DNA of 64,000 nucleotides. Origin: Aspidiotus rigidus (lineage: Eukaryota > Arthropoda > Insecta > Hemiptera > Diaspididae). The stretch is from assembly GCA_035079385.1 (NCBI GenBank), contig JAVHKY010000037.1:1426001-1490000 (forward strand), in the 5' to 3' direction. Below, in pieces: positions 1 through 11,350 of the stretch; the stretch's first letter is position 1; each line of letters opens with the position of its first letter. The position numbers and the translations under genes are program-made. The notes beneath the pieces are model-generated. The model made no database searches. It was not told the origin of the DNA and saw nothing but the letters and a program-made list of their open reading frames with translations.

Positions 1-786
1 TCAAAATTGTCCGGTGACTTAGTTGAAAGACTGATAATAGATTGGAAGTATTCTGGCACATCAGAGGCAGTTTACACCCGGAATGTGGTCAAAATTTTAC
101 CTCAGATTGCTCCTTCGGTCTCGAAACAGTACCTAGCCTGTAGTTGGCTTCTATTCACGCATCAATACCATAAAGGCCTGGAACCTCTGATCCAATTCCT
201 TTCCGAGAAATGGGAAAATCAAGCGTGGACTGAAAAAGTCGACAGGTTTTGCTCCAGGTTTGATCTAGTCTTTTGGCGGTTCCCTTCGAACAAGCGTATC
301 CATCCGAAGTTCACGCTGCCCCCGAATTACAAGCTCAAAAAGTCTGACTATGACGCCTACTTGGCCGAATTTGGAACTGCAGATCCAGATGCCCGGATAG
401 TGGGCGAAGCACTCTTAATCCATTTTAATGTAACCTATAAATGAGATTAGACTGACTATCTTTACATACACTGTTCAATCGTAATTGTACATCCTTCGGT
501 CATGAGAGTTGCGCGGACGTACGTAAGAATTCACCTACGAGGGTTAGAAGGGGAAGAATTATACAAAAGTTATTTTGCTTTGTTTTTATCCAATTTTTGT
601 ACGTCTCTTTTTAATCCAAGAGTAGGTATTGCAAATATGAAAGTATTGGTACGAGCTGCGACCATAGGTTACCGCTCAGAATTGGAAAAGATGGAGGATC
701 TCATCTTCCCAGCCTGGTTCATGGGTACAACATTAAGGAAAATTTCAAAATTTGGAGAAACTATAGAGTATTCTCTTGTCTGTTAA
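1..786 (+). pseudogene. Unrecognised protein frame broken by two in-frame stops
   Basis: One reading frame runs from the window edge to a stop at 784-786. It is interrupted by TGA at 442-444 and TAG at 448-450, and both halves (about 145 and 94 codons) share that frame. The frame is already open at base 1 and the first part has no ATG start, so the 5' part lies outside the window. The composition is protein-like: mixed hydrophobic and charged residues, with a tryptophan/phenylalanine-rich stretch in the first half and a helix-like stretch near the end (LVRAATIGYRSELEKMEDL). I recognise no domain. It could be a decayed host gene, a transposon protein or an endogenised RNA-virus structural gene; I cannot choose between these. 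An intron across the stops is possible, but I see no clear splice sites. Confidence 0.5.
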
Positions 787-2084
787 ATGTATTCTATTTC
801 TTTCATTATCCTGTTTTATTTTACGAGGCCTATTTTCTAGTAAAGTAGGTATTTGTATGGGAGAGGATATATTCAAAAGGAGGGTGTAAGACCTAGGTGT
901 GTGAATATATTATGGCAAAAGAATAACAGTTCTTGAGAAAGATTTAGTAAGTAGATGAAGAGATTTTTCTTTGAAGAGGTATGGTAATATAGTAGATCAT
1001 AATTAAGTGGTGGGAAGTACACGTAATCTAACTAATCAGATATGTTCAACTGGAATTGGATATTTTGATGGAGAGGAAAGAGAAATGAGTTCTACCTAAT
1101 ACTCTTTATACTCTTTTTGAACAAAACAAAAAAGAGGGGCCTGGGGTGACAGGGCCGTGGAAGAGACAATGATATGTATTCGCTTTAGTTTAGATGCAAA
1201 GACCACAGATTGGGAATGAGAGAATTTAGAGCTGAACCGACTCTAGATTTACAGCTCAATGGTGAATGGGGGCATAAATTTTCTAGCGACGCGAATGATT
1301 TCTTCTCATGAAAAAACAAGGTCGATTCGACTCGCGAAAACTTCACAACAAAAATACTTTACAGGTTTCGGATACGTACAAGTTATTTCTTTTGCAGCGA
1401 AGGCACGCGCGAGATCGAGTGCAGCAACGGATTATTTTAAGATGGTTCGTGGAATGTTGAAGTCGGGAGAAGGTGTTACCATTTCATAGACGTTCGCTGC
1501 GATTTGTCATCAACTGGTATGTACCTTATTGGGGATAGTTCATTTTCTGGGAACTTGCTGGTGCTCTCGGAAAAGCGTACATCATCTGCACCTACTAGTT
1601 TCTAGGTACACATAAACTTGGAGAGCGAAGTCGCAACACGAAATTTTGTTCAGGTTCAAAAACTCGCAGTTTATAGGAAAGCATGAATTTGTATCGAACA
1701 CGATTTTTCGATCTACTAAAAACTGTATGGTCATTGACGATTCTAACAGATACCTAAGTGCGATGCTTATACGAATTAACGAAAACGAGATAAAGTTATA
1801 CTTAGCATAATACAACGTAAGTTTTTTGTACCACGGTACTCTTAAAGATAGTTCTTTGTAGGATGATATTCATATTCTCTAAAGCGGAGTGATTTAGCTA
1901 GCTGTAAAATACTCAGCAAGATAAATCAGAGGGAAGGTAAGAATACAATACCTATCCGAAGATATCCTATGTAAGGAGGAATACATGAAAATGGAGATAC
2001 GAGTACAACACTCGAAAATACATACTGTACACTGTGATTTTTTGAGCCTGAACATTTGAGTTAGATGACCTGGTGTCCTTGCTA
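787..2084. other. Non-coding, nothing recognised
   Basis: Only short scattered open frames occur here, none resembling a known protein. No RNA gene or clear repeat was seen. Confidence 0.5.
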
Positions 2085-2550
2085 AATATTGGTAATAAAT
2101 TATGCCTGAACGTTCATAAGCGTTGAAAAAATCCTAGGTAGTAAGAGGTTGAAAATTTAACCCCTTTTAAAATAAGGTAAAAAATTTACCTCTTTGACAG
2201 TGTCCAAAAAGTGTTCTAAACGTACTTGGTATACGTGAAAATAAAAAAGTGTGGTCATTGATGTTCCTGAGTACCTTGTCAAAAATGAAATACTGTATCC
2301 CCACCTTGGTGAAAATGATATATCCTTAGTGACAGTAATTTTGGTCTGTTAAAGCTTAAATAAGGTTAAATAACGTTAATAAATTTTGCCTGAACGTTCG
2401 TGGGCGTTGAAAAATCATAGGTAAAGAATTTACCTTATTTATTGTATTCTAGAGAATAAGTTTTGGGTAATATTTTGGGTCGAATTATAGGAGTGTAATT
2501 TTGTTGAAAAGGATATGAATTTTACCAATATTTAACCTGGTGTCATGAAA
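2085..2550. repeat. Degenerate direct repeats, left side of an interrupted array
   Basis: The motif GCCTGAACGTTC followed by GCGTTGAAAAAT recurs at about 2103 and 2388. It sits in longer similar context (TAATAAATT before it; AATCATAGGTA and TTTACCTTATTTAT after it). The same block in the same order and orientation reappears at 6927-7080, beyond the RTE LINE. This is an older repeat array into which the LINE was inserted. Confidence 0.6.
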
Positions 2551-2654
2551 TACGAATCTAAACACACAGTGTTGATAGTATATCTATATATTGCTCCTTC
2601 CGAGCACGATCAAACTGTGCGTTTGTGTAAGCAAGGCGGTGTTATAGGTGCATC

Positions 2655-3584
2655 ATGAACGAAAGTGAAATGAAGAAGGCGTTTGAATCACTAACGAGGG
2701 AAATCAAAAGTGTAAAAGATTCATGTGCAGAAATCTCAACGGTGAGAGCAATTTGTGAGGAAACGAAGAAATCCGTCGAAGGAATCGCTGAAGAGGTGGA
2801 AATGCTCAAGCAGGAGAACGAATTTAACAAAACTGATATCGCCTTATTAGTAAGTGAGAACCGTATGCTAAAAGCAAGATTAGACGCGCTAGAGCAATAC
2901 GGTATGAAGAGCAACGTCATTATACACGGTGTGCCTCTCGTGGACAACGAAAACCCTAGAGAACTAGTAAAGGTGATTGCTGATAAACTAGCCGTTGAAT
3001 TGAACGGAAGCGATATTTCAACTGCTCATCGTATACCGGCAAAGAAAAACAGTGATCGACCACCGATCATAGTACGCCTCAACAATCTTGATGTTCGCAA
3101 CCAACTGATAACAAAAGCTAAAACGATCCGGCCGGAAGGAAAATTATTTGATTTTAAACCATCACATCCCATTTACAAAGACGAACACTGGTCTAACGAA
3201 ACAAGAAAGTTGTGGTACGAAGCAAAAAACTTGCAAGAAAAAGGACTGGTCCACGGCGTCTCCTGTCGCGACGGTAAAGTCAAGATAAAGAGATTAGAAT
3301 CAAGTCAGGCAGAAAGAATCTTCAGCCAAAGCCAACTAAGGAAATACGGCGAGCCGGAAAATCTTAATAGTGTAGATGACGATCAAAACGCTACTCCATA
3401 CCGGTCCAAAAGGAACAGAAACGAAAATAGCCCAAACAGCTTTGAGCAGGTTGAAAATGCGAGCAAAGTACGTGCGGTGAGCAACAACTTCCATCCAATG
3501 ACAACGAATAATAGAGGAAGAGGAGGAGGAAATTATCGTGTACAGCCTACGTTGGATAGATTTAGATTTAGTAGTAATAGATAG
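2655..3584 (+). CDS. LINE ORF1 protein, coiled coil plus FP-like domain
   Basis: The 309-residue frame starts at an ATG. Residues about 5-85 are rich in E, K and L with heptad-like spacing, consistent with a trimerising coiled coil. They are followed by SNVIIHGVP (about 86-94), HRIP (about 125) and RPPIIVRL (about 135-142). That order is the signature of insect LINE ORF1 proteins related to the baculovirus FP-protein domain, which bind RNA and act as nucleic-acid chaperones in the retrotransposition particle. The tail is low-complexity and basic (RGRGGGNYR), a plausible RNA-binding tail. The broken ORF2 begins about 150 bases downstream. ORF1 is uninterrupted, unlike ORF2. Confidence 0.75.
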   Translation: MNESEMKKAFESLTREIKSVKDSCAEISTVRAICEETKKSVEGIAEEVEMLKQENEFNKTDIALLVSENRMLKARLDALEQYGMKSNVIIHGVPLVDNENPRELVKVIADKLAVELNGSDISTAHRIPAKKNSDRPPIIVRLNNLDVRNQLITKAKTIRPEGKLFDFKPSHPIYKDEHWSNETRKLWYEAKNLQEKGLVHGVSCRDGKVKIKRLESSQAERIFSQSQLRKYGEPENLNSVDDDQNATPYRSKRNRNENSPNSFEQVENASKVRAVSNNFHPMTTNNRGRGGGNYRVQPTLDRFRFSSNR

Positions 3585-3737
3585 TTTATAACGTCGGACT
3601 CCGCCTCCCTAAGCCGAACTCAGCCACCGTGGGGAGGGAAGGCTGAAAACCCCCGAATAGGAGGAAATGACGTCGCCACTGATGTTAATAAGAATAAGAA
3701 CAAAGGTAAGAAAAGAAACAGGTTAGATATCGAAATT

Positions 3738-6536
3738 ATGTATTTCAATTTGAGGGGATTAGCTAAAGAAGAGAGAATAGTCGAACTCGAGGAAGCGTTA
3801 AATAAAGTAAGATGGGACATAGTAGGACTGTCAGAGGTGAGGAAGGAAGGGAGAGAACTAATACGCAGGAAAAACGGTAACTACCTATACTACAATGGTG
3901 AAACTAAAGGTTACAAAGGCGTGGGATTTTACATAAAAAAAAACCTATGGAAAAGAGTGAAAGAGGTTAAACATGTGAATGAAAGAATTTGCTTACTCAA
4001 AATTGGAATTGAAAAAAATGTCTCACTACTGATAATACAAATCTATGCACCCAACGTTGGATGCCGAAGAGAATGATGCAGTCGAATTCTACAGAAGTCT
4101 ACAGGAGACCTTCGATAACGAAAAGGACAATTTCACAATAATAATGGGGGACTGGAACGCGATTGTCGGGAAAGGTGATGAAACGGCAAACGTAGGTCGA
4201 TTCGGATTAGGTAAGAGAAACAAGAACGAGTAAGAATGATCGAATTCGCACAGAGAAACAACTTAAAAATAGCGGGTACTTTCTACAAAAAGAGGGAATC
4301 ACGCAAATGGACCTGGTTGTCCCCCAACGGCAAAACAAAAAACGAAATTGACCATCTGTTAGTGAATGACCTTACTATCGTAAAAAATGTGAATAGAGTT
4401 CTCCTCGGACCACAGAGCTGGAAGGTGTCACCTCCAAATCCCCAAAAGAACAAAATATAGGAAAGGAAAAAAGGAAACAGTAAGTAGGAAGATGGTAATA
4501 CCAATATATGTCAACGACGAAGTGGAAAAATTCCTAGAGGGAAAACTCAACGTTATTGTAGAAAAGGCGCAAGAAATGGAGGTACAGAAATTATATGATA
4601 TATTTGAGAGCACGATTAGGGAAACAGAACTCAAGTTCGGAAAAAGCAAGGTAAAAGAAACAACGGACGACAAGATTAGCGTGAAAACGAAGAACCTGAT
4701 TGCAAAAAGGGAAGAGCTGAAAGTATTAGAAAACCCAACCCCTAATCAAAAAATAGAACTGGCAGTGATTCAAAAGCTGGTGAGAATGGAAATCAAAAAA
4801 GACTGCAGAGAATTTGAGGCTAGATTAGTCGAGGAAATAATAGAGGAAACGTGGTCTACACGAAGAATGAAAAGAGAGACAGCTAAAGGTTCAAAATTAC
4901 TGACAGAGATAAGAAACAAGGAGGGAAAGATAGTAACAGGGAGGGAAAAAATTATCGAGACAATATCAGAGTTCTTTAAGGAATTATGGTTCGAGCGGAA
5001 ATGGAGCCACCTTCCAGAGCTCTTTCTCCATACAATGAACCCTGCTTTGCAAACTTATCACCCCCTTTCATTCCAAGTGAGGTAATGAAGGCAATGAAAT
5101 CACTCAAAATAGGTAAGTTACCAGGTCCTGATGGTATAGACAATTCATTCCTCAAAAGGTTTCAGAATAGCCTAGCTCTACCCTTTCTCTACTTACTCAA
5201 CAAAATTTTATCAACAGGGAAAACTCCGGAACAATGGAGAGTTGCCGAAATCCGCCTACTGCATAAAAAAGGGGAAAAGAATAATATAAACAATTACAGA
5301 CCCATAAGTCTTACTTCAAACGTTGGAAAAATAGCAATGAAAGTACTCAAGGAGAGGACTTATAAACAGCTAGATGAAAACCAGAGTCTAGAGCAGGCTG
5401 GCTTCCGTAGTGGCTTTTCCACTATGGACCACATTCTTACAATGAATCAGATCACAGAGAAGGCTAAAGAGTACAACATCGAAATGCATTGTATCTTCGT
5501 AGATTTTCGCAAGGCTTTCGACTCAATAATCCATAGGCGGATATGGGAATCACTGGAAATTCAGGGTATTGAAAGAAATATGATCGCAACCATACAAGAT
5601 ATTTATAAAGATGCGAAAGCATATGTTAAAATAGATAGAAAGGGTCCACTTTTCCCCATTAATAAAGGTGTCAAGCAAGGGGACCCGCTATCCTTGTGTT
5701 TATTTAATGCAGTTTTGGAGGAAATTTTCAAGGAGCTAGATTGGGAAGGAAGAGGGGTGAAAATAGATGGAAAACGGCTCAATCACCTTCGATTTGCAGA
5801 CGATATAATTCTGCTCAGCGAAAGTAAGGAGGAAGTTGAAAAAATGTTATATGAACTCATTAACGCGTGCAAGAAAGGAGGGTTGGAAATAAATATAGCC
5901 AAAACAAAATACATGTTCAATACAGATAGAGGCGACGTATATGTTAACAATCTTAAGATCGAAAAAATAATAGAGTACGTATATCTTGGGCAAATATTAT
6001 CCTTCGAGAACAGACTGGACAAAGAACTGAAGGAAAGGAAAAGGAAAGCATGGGCAGGATATTGGTCACTCAAGGGAATATTTAAAAGCAATATGAGCAT
6101 CATCTCTAAGATCAAAATACTAGATTCGTGCGTGATGCCCATCTTAACATACGGGGCTCAGACATGGGCGTTGACAAAAAATCAGATCGAAGGATTAAAG
6201 AAAACTCAAAGATCGATGGAAAGAAGTTTAATGGGAGTTAGATTAAAAGATAAAATAAGGAGTGAAAAAATCAGAGACGAAACGAACTCAGTAGATGTGA
6301 GTTGAGTCAAAAAACTAAAATATAAATTCGCAGGACACGTCATAAGAATGAAGGAGGATAGATGGGCCAAGAGAGTAGTGGACTGGAGACCTTATGATAG
6401 GAAAAGAGCCAGAGGCAGACCGGCGACCAGATGGCGGGATGAATTTGAGAACAACATAGGAAGAGGATGGAAGAGAATCGCGCAAAACAGACAAAAGTGG
6501 CGAGGGATCGGGGAGGCGTATGCCCGGCTTCAATAA
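3738..6536 (+). pseudogene. LINE ORF2, endonuclease plus reverse transcriptase, frameshifted
   Basis: The order is apurinic-type endonuclease, linker, reverse transcriptase (RT), then a conserved C-terminal block. The endonuclease has GLSEVRKEG at about 3827-3853, GDWNA near 4147 and KNEIDHLL near 4339, but the segment expected to hold its final SDH motif is lost. RT motifs lie in the 4986-6305 frame: PGPDGID, VDFRKAFDSI, GVKQGDPLS and RFADDIILL. Frame changes occur near 4060, 4233, 4430-4490 and 4985, and an in-frame TGA at 6303-6305 separates the C-terminal block (6306-6536). The RT catalytic motif FADD is intact, but the protein cannot be made in one piece. The family nicks target DNA and copies its RNA there. 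Confidence 0.8.
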
Positions 6537-6573
6537 CAGTTGAAATACATGTAAAGAAATATGGCAATAAACG

Positions 6574-6574
6574 C

Positions 6575-6672
<98 letters not shown>
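6574..6672. repeat. Perfect ATT microsatellite, LINE tail
   Basis: About 32 uninterrupted ATT units lie directly after the RTE ORF2 3' region. This is probably the element's own tail, later expanded. It creates meaningless poly-Asn and poly-Tyr frames on the two strands. Confidence 0.9.
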
Positions 6673-6673
<1 letters not shown>

Positions 6674-6779
6674 TGTCTAACGACTTATCTCTTCTTGAGT
6701 GATCCAACGACGATAGTGAAAGGCCAAAGGCCCGACCACTACACCTGGTTTGGAAAGTGTCCTGAAGACCAGTCTGTGG

Positions 6780-7540
6780 TATGAATTTTGCAATTATTGA
6801 GTCTGTCTTGGAAAGTGTCCTAGGCCTGCCCTCTGAAAATGAAATCCTCTATCCCGGCCTTGGTAAAAAAGTGATACACCCTGTATCTACCTTGGTGAAA
6901 ATGAAATCCTTGGTGAGTGTGATGTAATAAATTTTGCCTGAACGGCCGTGAGCGTTGAAAAATCATAGGTACAAATTTACCTTATTTATCGTATTCTAGA
7001 AAATAAATTTTGGGTAATATTTTAGGTCAAATTATAGGATTGTAATTTTGATGAAAATGACCAATATTTCACCTGGATTGGAGAGTGTACTAAAGACCCG
7101 TCAGTAAAATGATTTCTATCAGATAAAGCTTAAATAAGGCTAAATATATTTAACCTGGACTGGAAAGTGTCCTAAAGACCAATTAGTACTGTGATTTCTA
7201 TCAGATAGAGCTTAAATAATGCTAAATAATGATAATAAATTTTTTCTCGAACGTTTGTGAGCCTTAAAAAATAACAGGTGAAAGGAGTATAATTTCTATG
7301 AAGATGATATGAGTTTCACCAGTATTTAACCTGGACGGGAAAGTGTCCTAAAGGCCAGTCAGTACTATGATTTCTATCAGATAGAGCTTAAATAAGGTTA
7401 ACTAATGGTAATCAATTTTTTCCTGAACGTTTGTGAACCCTAAAAAATTTCAGGTGAAAGGAGTATAATTTTCTGTGAAGATGATATGAATTTCACCAGT
7501 ATTCAATCAGATTGGAAAGTGTTCCAAAGACCCGTCAGTA
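6780..7540. repeat. Degenerate direct repeats, right side of the interrupted array
   Basis: A unit containing GGAAAGTGTCCTAAAG, GATTTCTATCAGATA, GCTTAAATAAGG, then CCTGAACG..GTGAGC, recurs at about 6800-7080, 7080-7190, 7190-7330 and 7330-7510, with variable unit length and substitutions. It matches 2085-2550 on the far side of the RTE element. No coding potential was recognised. Confidence 0.65.
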
Positions 7541-10200
7541 CTACTCATATTTGTGCCTAATTCGCCTACACTATTGCGCTTAATGAAGGAGGGGGCGACT
7601 AAGCATTCGTTTGCTTGGAAGCCGATTAAAAATAAGCCAGACCGCATATCATCCCTGCGTCGAACCCTCAGAGACGGCAATGTACTTGACAATTCCTGCA
7701 TCAATCTCTCACTCATCAGACATTGTAACATCAAAAACAAAGTTTCTTGGAATTCTATCGACTCAATTAGATACATTATTTAAGTATTTCGCGAAACAAA
7801 AAGTTTCTAGATCTCTTAACTTACTTTCGTATTCGTATTAACTTTTACGAGACAAAAATAAAATCTGAATTGAATATACACATACGGGTTTGATGCGGGT
7901 GCCTTCAACATATAATATCTAAGAATGAGAATTGGGTAAAAGAAAAAAAGCTTGCACCTTCGTCACATTTAAGCATCTATTGTCGAACTTTTGTGTACAT
8001 TTTCAAGTTCTCTCTGATTCGGCTCGACAATAGTTCCCAATTTTGACTGGACTACCTCAAAACGTGTCCGGATTTTTGTTTCACCTGACAATAACGGACA
8101 ATAATTATTGCAAACGGTGTAAAACATCGATTCATATTGGTCTAATGTATTTTCGTGAATATCAATGACAATATTCAAGAGTAAGAGTGGAACCGGTGTA
8201 CGATTCTTCATTATTTACGGTCACTAAAAAATAATTACACTTTTTGTAACAGTCGTAGATGTAGAAAGATGACACTGATTGTTGAGACAAAAAGAAAGAG
8301 AGAAAAAAAAAAAAGAAAAAATTGTCTCGCTTTCAAAACATTTTTGACATTCATTACCGCGAAAATAACCTTACTCGTCAGTTGCCATGAACAAAGCTGT
8401 CTTATTCTCGTGCTCATAATCTGAAATTTCAGTTTTCTTCGTAATCGTAGCCATCCTATGAACTCATTCTGAAGAAGATTTACGTGTCGCAAAATTTTTT
8501 CAATATTCCGTGAATATTTCACGCACACTTTTATTATTGTGCGTGCTAAAAATCGTTTTACTCGTAGGTTCTTTTCGTGATAAAAAGAATTTTTTGTATT
8601 GCCTGAAATCCTGACGTCTGTAAAATTTTATACCACGCGATCAAAATGATATGATAGAGTTGTATAAAATACTGTGCTCGTGTAAGTACTATCTATCGCA
8701 GCTTGCCATTTATTCTCGGAATGATCTCAAGCGTGAATACTGATCTTCGATAATCTTGAGGTCATGTCGTCAGCGTACGGTATTGCGACGTATTAGAGCG
8801 AGAATGAACTTTGTCTTCTCTTTTTCGATTGAGTTTGAAAAATTTTATGAAACTTCAACTGCGTGATGAACTTTAAAACATAAGGAAGCCCCATCTACCG
8901 GTATAAAGACTCTCGCCTGTTTTTAATGGAATAATTTTCGAAATATTTGGACTTAATGACTACGTTTTACTCTATACCTCCAACATAACGAGCATCGAAG
9001 AAATAACCACTGGGTGCTAATGTTTTATGGGGAGGACCGGAAGAGTGGAGGAGTCGTCCCCTAACCTACCATTTTTGGATAACACCTATCGAACTTCTTT
9101 CTTCGAAGTCGAATGGTTTGAAATGGGTAACGATTTACGTATAGTGACAGTGCATCTCAAAAAATGTGCCTATATTCCTCACTTTTTCCTCATATTCGTG
9201 TATCGAATCGGCTCCTTATTTCCCTCACTTATTTGTCATGTATATCAGTGGACTGTTTACGTGAATAATTACGAAATATGAAAGAAACAAACGTGCTCGG
9301 GCACATGGCTTAAACAATAACCGACTCTATAACGGACCATCGTGTTCCGCATTCAAGTAATTCTCTCAATTAAGCGAGTTTTTTCGCAAGGAGAAATTCA
9401 AAAAAAGACGCCTTTTGCTACGAATTAAACTAAGAAGATGTACATCATCAGTTCGTACTCACCGGCGAATTTTGGATTTCTGTTTACATCAAATAGACGC
9501 ACAATACACGCAACTTCAATTCGAACATGCTTCACGATGCGATGATACTGTAATCGAATGTTATGAACTATTACGAGACTCAGTCACACCTCGGTACGAA
9601 TAGCTCGAAGTGTGTAAGTGAAACGCTTTATTTGAACATGATAGTAGCGAGAATCGACAGATAAGATAAAACGTACTATGCGCTTCAAACTTTTAAAGAG
9701 TATGGCATTTTAGTTAATATAGCGTTTTCTGGTTCACAATTATATTCAAAACAATTTGTTATCATTTTTATTTGGTAATTTCCCAATTCATTGAGTTAGT
9801 TTAAATGAATTTATGAATGAGTAATTCGCCCATTTATTGTATTTGCTACCGAAAGAGTAGTTTCTTCCTATATTAAAGACGTCTGTACAAGGAAGTGATG
9901 CGCTTCATTAAGAGCATATCACGGGGCTGAGGCGGTTCATTTGAGGAAAAAAGTAATCAGATCATACGTTTAACACATTTGTTCGCCAATTATTTAAGGA
10001 TACCAAAACAAAATTATTTTTATAATAATATCATAATGATTCTATCATTATTGGTTTCTAGCAAATTAATGTGATCGCAATAAAAGATAAGATCATCATC
10101 AGCCTTGTGCTCAATAATGTACAGATTACCTACGCGAATAAGGCTTTAGTGTTTTTATATGCGAATAAAAGAAAAAAATGTGAACAAAACTCAGGAGAAG
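7541..10200. other. Non-coding, nothing recognised
   Basis: Frames of 60-97 codons occur on both strands, but none has a recognisable domain or convincing composition. The A-rich tract near 8300 and AT-rich sequence near 10000 look like ordinary intergenic DNA. Confidence 0.45.
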
Positions 10201-10210
10201 AAAGAAAAAA

Positions 10211-10768
10211 CGACGGCTTCCTTAACGAAGTTAAAAGAGGAACGCAGGGAACCTGTTTTATGAGTCAAATAAGATTTGGTATTGAAAATTCAAGGAAGCC
10301 TAGACCTAGATAAAGCTAGTATAAAGAAGGCCTAGACGTAAAATAAGCCTAGTATAATGTAGTTTGAAAGTCCAAGTTTTTCTCAAATCTCGAGCTATTT
10401 ATGATAGGAGGGAGACTTGGGAAAATTTGTCCCCTATCATATATAGCTCGAGAGTCAAAAGTTTTCCAAGTCCCTCTTCTATCATATATAGCTTCAGATT
10501 CGAAATTTTTTCTAAGTCCCTCTCCTATCATATATGGCGCGAGAGTCGAATTTTTTCCAAGTCCCCCTTCCTATCATCTATAGCTCGAGAGTCGAAATTT
10601 TTTAAGTCCCTCTCCTATCATATATGACTCGAGCGTCGAAATTTTTCCAAGTCCCCCCCCCCCCCTATCATAATTATATTCTCGAGAGTCGAAATTTTTC
10701 CAAGTTTTCCGCTGGACGGCGCACGGCAGATTTCTCAAATAGCCCCCCATAAAACAGGTTCCCTGTTA
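10211..10768 (+). mobile_element. TIR family with 45-bp internal repeats, copy 1
   Basis: It opens with a conserved leader (GACGGCTTCCTTAACGAAG). CAGGGAACCTGTTTTA follows at about 10246-10261 and is matched in inverted orientation by TAAAACAGGTTCCCTG at about 10751-10766. Between them lie short AAGCCTAG/CTAGTATAA motifs and an array of about 45-bp units; near the end is a GGACGGCGCACGGCA block. The same order of parts is seen near 26.5 kb and 29.4 kb and, on the minus strand, at 62.6-62.9 kb. No protein is encoded, so it is a non-autonomous element of unknown class. Confidence 0.7.
10370..10705. repeat. 45-bp minisatellite (TCCTATCATATATAGCTCGAG units)
   Basis: Six or seven tandem units each hold CCTATCATATATAG, CTCGAGAGTCGAAA and TTTTTCCAAGTCCC. 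A run of C residues at 10656-10668 interrupts the array. Open frames across it are artefacts of the repeat. Related arrays occur at about 15.1, 17.7, 29.6 and 53.35 kb. Confidence 0.8.
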
Positions 10769-10769
10769 A

Positions 10770-11345
10770 AAACACGGCACTCCGCGCCTCGCCAGGGGGG
10801 TTGCGCCCCCTGGACCCCCCCCCCAACCATAATATTTTTAGTAGAACTAAATCGCGGTGGCGTGGAACACGTTAAACTACCAAAACAGGAAAAAATCAAC
10901 AGACATTTCGCAATGAATAAATAAATTAGGTAATTAATGAAAAAATAATAATTCGCACCGCGATAATAAGGAAAAATCAAAGAAATAAAAAAAAGAAGTA
11001 CTTCACAATAAATAAGAATAAAATAGATAAATAAATGAGAAAATTATCACAAACAAAATGAATTGAAGAAAACTCAATGAATGAATCATTGAATAAATAA
11101 TAAACACCACAAAAATAAACGAACAAATAAAAAACTCGGCGCTCGGCGCCTCGCCAGGGGGGCTCCGCCCCCGTGGACCCCTTAATTGATTTACTTTCAG
11201 TCAAGTTAAATAGATAAGGCGTGGAACACGTTCTTTGTTTCGAAATTTTCTAGCATAGGCAAATAAATAAAGATCATATTTCATGTCTTTCTCAGTATAT
11301 AAGACTATTTTGCGGTTGGATTTCTTATTTATTCCACCTACCCCA
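10770..11345. repeat. Dispersed GC-rich palindromic clusters in AT-rich DNA
   Basis: GCGCCTCGCCAGGGGG followed by GCGCCCCCTGGACCCC occurs at about 10775-10825, and a near copy lies at 11135-11185. Each can fold into a GC-rich hairpin. Each is followed within about 60 bp by GGCGTGGAACACGTT and sits among AATAAATAAAT-type sequence. A shorter relative (CCTCGCCAGGGGCC) is at about 12434. These look like units of a dispersed repeat family. Confidence 0.55.
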
Positions 11346-11350
11346 CCTTC

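Larger units (their letters stand above)
2560..6673 (+). mobile_element. RTE-type non-LTR retrotransposon, decayed
   Basis: An ORF1 with a coiled coil is followed by an endonuclease/reverse transcriptase ORF2. The element ends in a perfect ATT trinucleotide tail, typical of RTE-clade LINEs, which end in short simple repeats rather than poly(A). The C-terminal ORF2 block (GHVIRM, KRARGRPATRW, then a conserved W/A/R region) also fits RTE. The 5' boundary is approximate; direct repeats of one family flank both sides. ORF1 is intact, while ORF2 carries several frameshifts and a stop, so this copy cannot make its own polymerase. Confidence 0.75.

Noticed and set aside
6315..6784. Frames with long Asn or Tyr runs on the two strands
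   Set aside because: They are translations of the ATT microsatellite in the LINE tail.
7553..7841. Three overlapping frames, one with KTKFLGI reminiscent of a LINE post-RT motif
   Set aside because: The match is only a few residues, and no neighbouring LINE motifs were found.
10364..10627. Open frames of 60-87 codons
   Set aside because: They run through the 45-bp minisatellite and repeat with its period; no domain.
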